Of a DNA stretch of 25,129 nt, positions 21,767 through 25,129 are shown in pieces; within the stretch, counting starts at the first letter, position 1, and every line of letters begins with the position of its first letter. Location: the NCBI GenBank assembly GCA_050260275.1, contig JBLNBX010000143.1, positions 1 through 25,129 on the forward strand, read 5' to 3'. The notes beneath the pieces are model-generated. The model did not search any database and was not told the DNA's origin. It was given only the letters and a program-made list of their open reading frames with translations. Made by a program: the position numbers and the translations under genes. The DNA is from DATMXS01 sp050260275 (GTDB taxonomy: Bacteria > Acidobacteriota > Terriglobia > Bryobacterales > Bryobacteraceae).

Positions 21767-21886
21767 CGGGGCCATTGCCGTAGGCTACATTCGTAGATCG
21801 CTCGTATCACTCTGTCGGAAGGGCATATATAGCCGTTGACAGCAGCAGTCCGCAATGCTCCACTCATTTGCAAAGAGAGCACACCT

Positions 21887-22561
21887 ATGCGCTTAAGATC
21901 GACCCGTTTTACCCCTGCGCTCGCTGTCTTGGCGGTCCCCGCTGCCCTTTACTCGCAAACTATAGTCTCTGCGGGTACGCTGATCACTTGCTCACTGTCG
22001 GAGCCGTCTTTCTCGTCGTCAACGGCAGAATTGGGAGATCCGACGATCTGCGATGTCAGGCCCTTCCGCCAGTCGGGCCGTGTTCTGGCGGGCCGCGGGT
22101 ACTATCTGGTCGGCCGTCTGGCTGACTTTCACGACCCCGGCCGGTTCTTTGGCAAGGGCTGGATCAAGCTCGAATTCGACCGCATGGTCATCTCAGAGAC
22201 AAACGACGTTGCGCTCTCGGCCAAGGTCGTTGCGGCGCGCGGCTACAAGGTCGACGCGGATGGCAGGATCAGGGGCAAGGGCCATCCGAAGCGCGACGCG
22301 ATCGGCTGGCTCTTTCCGTTCCTGTGGCCCGTCAAGATGGTCACACTCCCGATGCGCGGCCCGCGTCCAACCATGAAAGGCGAGGTCCTGCTGACATTGC
22401 GTCTGATGGATGACATTGTGGTGCCGGATCGCAGAGAGATATCCGTACGGGACGACGCGCCGAAAGCCGAGCTCAAGACCCGGTCGTCGTTCGAGCGGTG
22501 GAGACCTCAGGGTTACTCTGAACTGAAGTGGAAACCGTTCTCATATTCGGAACTGAAGTAA
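21887..22561 (+). CDS. Secreted protein of unknown function with C-terminal YSELK repeats
   Basis: The 224-aa protein begins at ATG 21887, with AGAGAG about 10 nt upstream and an export-like N terminus (MRLRSTRFTPALAVLAVPAALYSQ). The mature protein opens with a segment suggesting beta-strands (VSAGTLITCSLSEPSFSSST), has two Cys near the start, and a middle with RGYYLVGRLADFHDPGRFFG and GKGWIKLEFDRM. A hydrophobic WLFPFLWPVKM stretch follows. It ends with YSELKWKPFS-YSELK, a 10-residue repeat encoded at 22514-22528 and 22544-22558. A TTG frame from 21836 adds no support. I do not recognise the family; similar short exported proteins occur in Acidobacteriota, but that is memory. A CapA-like gene follows 72 bp later. 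Confidence 0.78.
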   Translation: MRLRSTRFTPALAVLAVPAALYSQTIVSAGTLITCSLSEPSFSSSTAELGDPTICDVRPFRQSGRVLAGRGYYLVGRLADFHDPGRFFGKGWIKLEFDRMVISETNDVALSAKVVAARGYKVDADGRIRGKGHPKRDAIGWLFPFLWPVKMVTLPMRGPRPTMKGEVLLTLRLMDDIVVPDRREISVRDDAPKAELKTRSSFERWRPQGYSELKWKPFSYSELK

Positions 22562-22633
22562 GTCCAATTCGCGTCTGATCCAGCCTGCACTCACGCGCGA
22601 CAACCTGCGCGGCGCGCCTCGCGTCCCTATGGT

Positions 22634-23635
22634 GTGCGCATCCTCCTGATGGGCGATGTGATGCTGGGGCGCCTGGTGAACCAGGCGCTCAAGACCAGGG
22701 ACGCCGGCTACGTTTGGGGCGACACGCTGCCTCTGCTCAGTGCCGCGGACCTGCGCGCGTGCAACCTTGAATGCGTGCTCTCCAGCCGCGGCCGGCCCTG
22801 GTCAGTTCCGCCGAAGGTATTCCATTTCCGTTCCGACGCGAAAAATGTGGCCGTGCTCTCCACAGCCGGAATCGACATAGTGTCTCTCGCCAATAATCAT
22901 GTTCTGGATTACGAATACGAGGCGCTGCTCGACATGCTGGAGATACTTGAACGCTCCGGCATTAATTACTGCGGCGCCGGGCGCAACCGTGAGGAAGCGC
23001 GCCGCCCTGCGCGGGTTGAGCGGCAGGGCATTCGCGTGGCGATGGTCGCGGCCACCGACAACGAACCCGGCTGGGAAGCCGCGCCCGGACGCCCGGGTAC
23101 GTTCTATGTTCCAACCGGCTTGCGGGACCGGAGGGTGACGGAGCTTCAGCAGGCTGTCTCTCGTCTGGCGCAAGACTCCGGGTTTGTGATCGTCTCACTA
23201 CATTGGGGGCCTAACTGGGGCTACGAGCCGCCGCAAGAGCACGTAGAGTTAGGACGCGCCCTCATCGAAGCCGGAGCCGATGCCGTATTCGGGCACTCTC
23301 CACACGTGTTCCGCGGAATCGAGTTCTACCGCCGCAAACCGATCCTCTACAGCGCGGGGGATTTCATCGACGACTACGCAGTGGACGAGGTCGAGCGCAA
23401 CGACGAATCGTTCGTGTTCGCGATCGAGGCGCAGGCGCACGAAGTGGGCGAGATCAGCCTGTATCCGACGGTCATCAGCAGGTTCCAGGCGCGCCGGGCC
23501 GATCCGCGCACGGCAGCGGCGATCGCGGCAAAGATGCAGGCCTTGTGCGAAAAACTGGGCACACGGTCATGGTGGAGCGCTGGCGAGCAGAGCCTTTTCG
23601 TTGCTGCGCCGGGCCCGGCGTCGCGCGCAGCGTAG
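22634..23635 (+). CDS. CapA-family protein (poly-gamma-glutamate/capsule biosynthesis type)
   Basis: The 333-aa protein has the CapA/PgsA metallophosphoesterase-like fold. The N-terminal motif MGDVMLGR (6-13), the NLE segment in DLRACNLECVLSSRG, DIVSLANNHVLDYEYEALLDM (split by eye), FVIVSLHWGPNWGYEP and ALIEAGADAVFGHSPHVFRGIE all match. The usual role is capsule or poly-gamma-glutamate synthesis, but many family members have unknown roles. It starts at GTG 22634 with no signal peptide or anchor, unlike PgsA-type membrane forms, so it may be cytoplasmic. The start has no clear ribosome site. No capB or capC homologue is in the window. It faces UbiD across 122 bp. Confidence 0.9.
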   Translation: MRILLMGDVMLGRLVNQALKTRDAGYVWGDTLPLLSAADLRACNLECVLSSRGRPWSVPPKVFHFRSDAKNVAVLSTAGIDIVSLANNHVLDYEYEALLDMLEILERSGINYCGAGRNREEARRPARVERQGIRVAMVAATDNEPGWEAAPGRPGTFYVPTGLRDRRVTELQQAVSRLAQDSGFVIVSLHWGPNWGYEPPQEHVELGRALIEAGADAVFGHSPHVFRGIEFYRRKPILYSAGDFIDDYAVDEVERNDESFVFAIEAQAHEVGEISLYPTVISRFQARRADPRTAAAIAAKMQALCEKLGTRSWWSAGEQSLFVAAPGPASRAA

Positions 23636-23747
23636 ACCGTCTCCGGCGAGCACCGCGCTATCCGCGCGCTATTCGCTCGGCTACGCGGCTTCGCCATCCT
23701 GACGTCTGGACAGCTCCGCCCAGGGCCGGCTCCCACACTCGGCGCCT

Positions 23748-23772
23748 GCAGGGCAGCCTACTTCAGCCCTGC
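23748..23772 (+). terminator. Hairpin between capA-like and ubiD genes
   Basis: A perfect 7-bp stem GCAGGGC/GCCCTGC (23748-23754 and 23766-23772) with an 11-nt loop is followed on the plus strand by CTTCTTCC. It covers the ubiD stop codon. The weak T content makes it a modest terminator candidate for the CapA-like gene. Confidence 0.3.
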
Positions 23773-25129
23773 CTTCTTCCACAGCAGATCCACGCGGGCC
23801 TGCACGTCCTCGCTCATGCGGATCACGTCCGGCCAGGGGCGTGTGAAGCCCTCGCCGGGCGTTTTCCGCGTGGCGTCCACGCCCATCTTGGAGCCGTAAT
23901 TGGGCAGACGGCTGGCGTGGTCCAAGGAATCGACCGGGCCGAAGCTGAACTCGATGTCCCGCTCTGGATCGATGTTATTCAGCGCCTTCCACGCTACTTC
24001 GCTGACGTTCTGGACATCCACGTCCTCGTCCACGACGATGATGCACTTCGAGAACATGGCCTGTCCCATTCCCCATATAGCATGCATAACTTTGCGCGCG
24101 TGGCCGGGATACGACTTACGTATCGAAACCAGCAACAGATTATGGAAGACGCCCTCGGCGGGCATGCATATGTCGCGGATTTCGGGCAGTTGCAGCCGCA
24201 TCAGCGGAAGGAAGATACGCTCGATCGCCTTGCCCATGTAGTAATCCTCCATGGGCGGCGGTCCCACTATGGTCGCCATGTAAATGGGATGCCTGCGCGA
24301 AGTTATGCACGTCACGTGAAACACGGGGTACTCGTCTTCCAGCGAGTAAAAACCTGTATGATCGCCAAACGGGCCTTCGGTGCAAAGCTCGCCCAGCTCG
24401 AGGTAGCCTTCGAGGACAATCTCCGCCTCCGCTGGCACCTCGAGGTCCACCGTTTCGCACTTCACCATGTTCACCGGCTCGCGGCGCAGGAAGCCGGCGA
24501 ACATCATCTCGTCTATATCCGGCGGCAGCGGCAGTATGGCCGAAAACACGGTGGCGGGGTCCGCGCCTATCGCCACCGCGACGTCCATGCGCCCCGGCTT
24601 ACCGGAGGCCATCAGGCGTCTGTAGTGCTCCGCGCCCTGCTTGTGCGTCTGCCAGTGCATGCCGGTTGTGCGCTCGTCGAACACCTGCATGCGGTACATG
24701 CCGCAGTTGCGCTTGCCCGTTTCGGGATTGCGCGAGAACACCAGCGGCAGCGTGATAAAACGCCCACCGTCCCGCGGCCAGCACTTCAGCACCGGGTATT
24801 CGAACAGCGAGAAGCCGTCGCGCCGCACCACTTCTTTGCACGGTCCGCTCGAAACCTCGCGCGGGAAGAACGACCCCGCCTCCACGAGCTTCGGCACCAT
24901 CTTGAGCTTGTCCCACATGCCCTCGGGCGTGCGGGGCTGGAGAAATTCAGTGATGCGCGCCGCCACTTCGTCGATCGACTCTACATCGAGCGCCAGCTCC
25001 ATCCGCCGCATGCTCGCGAACGCGTTCATGAGGACGGGCACATTCGATCCGCGCGCCTTCTCGAACAGCAGCGCCGGCCCGCCGCGCTTCACCGCCCGGT
25101 CGGCGAACTCGGTCATTTCGAGCACCGGG
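23758..25129 (-). CDS. ubiD: UbiD-family decarboxylase, N-terminal end cut by window edge
   Basis: UbiD enzymes remove a carboxyl group from aromatic or unsaturated acids using prenylated FMN made by UbiX; some serve quinone synthesis. The visible 455 or more residues match a near-complete UbiD of about 490 aa. They include CGMYRMQVF, MHWQTHKQGAEHYRR, the active-site Glu-rich TEGPFGDHTGFYSLEDEYPVFHV (split by eye), HPIYMATIVGPPPMEDYYMGKA (split by eye) and WGMGQAMFSKCIIVVDEDVDV. The frame is open past the first listed GTG at 25125 (the preceding codon encodes Pro), and PVLEMTEFADR aligns with the family's DPYLEMTEIADR, so roughly 30 N-terminal residues lie beyond 25129. No ubiX is in view. 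The substrate, quinone precursor or other aryl acid, cannot be decided. Confidence 0.95.
   Translation of the reverse strand, partial: PVLEMTEFADRAVKRGGPALLFEKARGSNVPVLMNAFASMRRMELALDVESIDEVAARITEFLQPRTPEGMWDKLKMVPKLVEAGSFFPREVSSGPCKEVVRRDGFSLFEYPVLKCWPRDGGRFITLPLVFSRNPETGKRNCGMYRMQVFDERTTGMHWQTHKQGAEHYRRLMASGKPGRMDVAVAIGADPATVFSAILPLPPDIDEMMFAGFLRREPVNMVKCETVDLEVPAEAEIVLEGYLELGELCTEGPFGDHTGFYSLEDEYPVFHVTCITSRRHPIYMATIVGPPPMEDYYMGKAIERIFLPLMRLQLPEIRDICMPAEGVFHNLLLVSIRKSYPGHARKVMHAIWGMGQAMFSKCIIVVDEDVDVQNVSEVAWKALNNIDPERDIEFSFGPVDSLDHASRLPNYGSKMGVDATRKTPGEGFTRPWPDVIRMSEDVQARVDLLWKKAGLK

Overview
This is GC-rich bacterial DNA with dense, tightly packed operons: many start and stop codons overlap by 4 bp, and GTG/TTG starts occur. 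No rRNA, tRNA, phage gene or insertion sequence was recognised. The mix of genes (secreted alpha/beta hydrolase, alginate-export-type porin, TlpA-like thioredoxin with helical repeats, stand-alone nuoB, UbiD, YghA-type SDR) best fits an Acidobacteriota chromosome, perhaps Bryobacterales/Solibacter-like. That placement is inference from gene content, not a phylogeny.

Layout. 1-338: the end of a CRISPR array with five identical 36-bp repeats and no cas gene in view. 456-1436 (+): secreted esterase-like hydrolase. 1741-3481 (-): a coupled pair, a CelD/BcsL-type GNAT followed by a Cys-rich protein of unknown function; a promoter and an attenuator-like hairpin lie upstream. 3804-8871 (-): a long operon yebC-ruvC-secreted protein-TlpA-like-deoB-tpiA with four consecutive 4-bp overlaps. 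9021-10591 (+): M20 peptidase overlapping a DsrE-like protein. 10814-12219 (-): Sfp-type phosphopantetheinyl transferase coupled to a secreted protein. 12371-12931 (+): solitary nuoB. 12993-13745 (-): PP2C phosphatase. 13760-18927 (-): paaK-ACT-aminotransferase-galT-GH43-like cluster. 18997-20313 (+): outer-membrane porin, divergent from paaK across a 14-bp perfect palindrome. 20291-21646 (-): SDR and P-loop kinase. 21887-23635 (+): secreted protein, then a CapA-like protein. 23758-25129 (-): UbiD-type decarboxylase, cut by the window edge.

How genes work together. The 8871-3804 operon joins DNA repair and gene regulation (YebC, RuvC), envelope redox (TlpA-like) and sugar-phosphate metabolism (DeoB, TpiA). 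PaaK, the ACT protein and the aminotransferase suggest aromatic amino acid/aryl-acid metabolism, and the divergent porin with a shared operator suggests co-regulated uptake. The rest looks like ordinary chromosome. I did not find a convincing new multi-gene system. The best leads are the GH43-like gene without a normal start codon, the hairpin between promoter and start of the CelD-like gene, the solitary nuoB and the palindromic paaK/porin operator.
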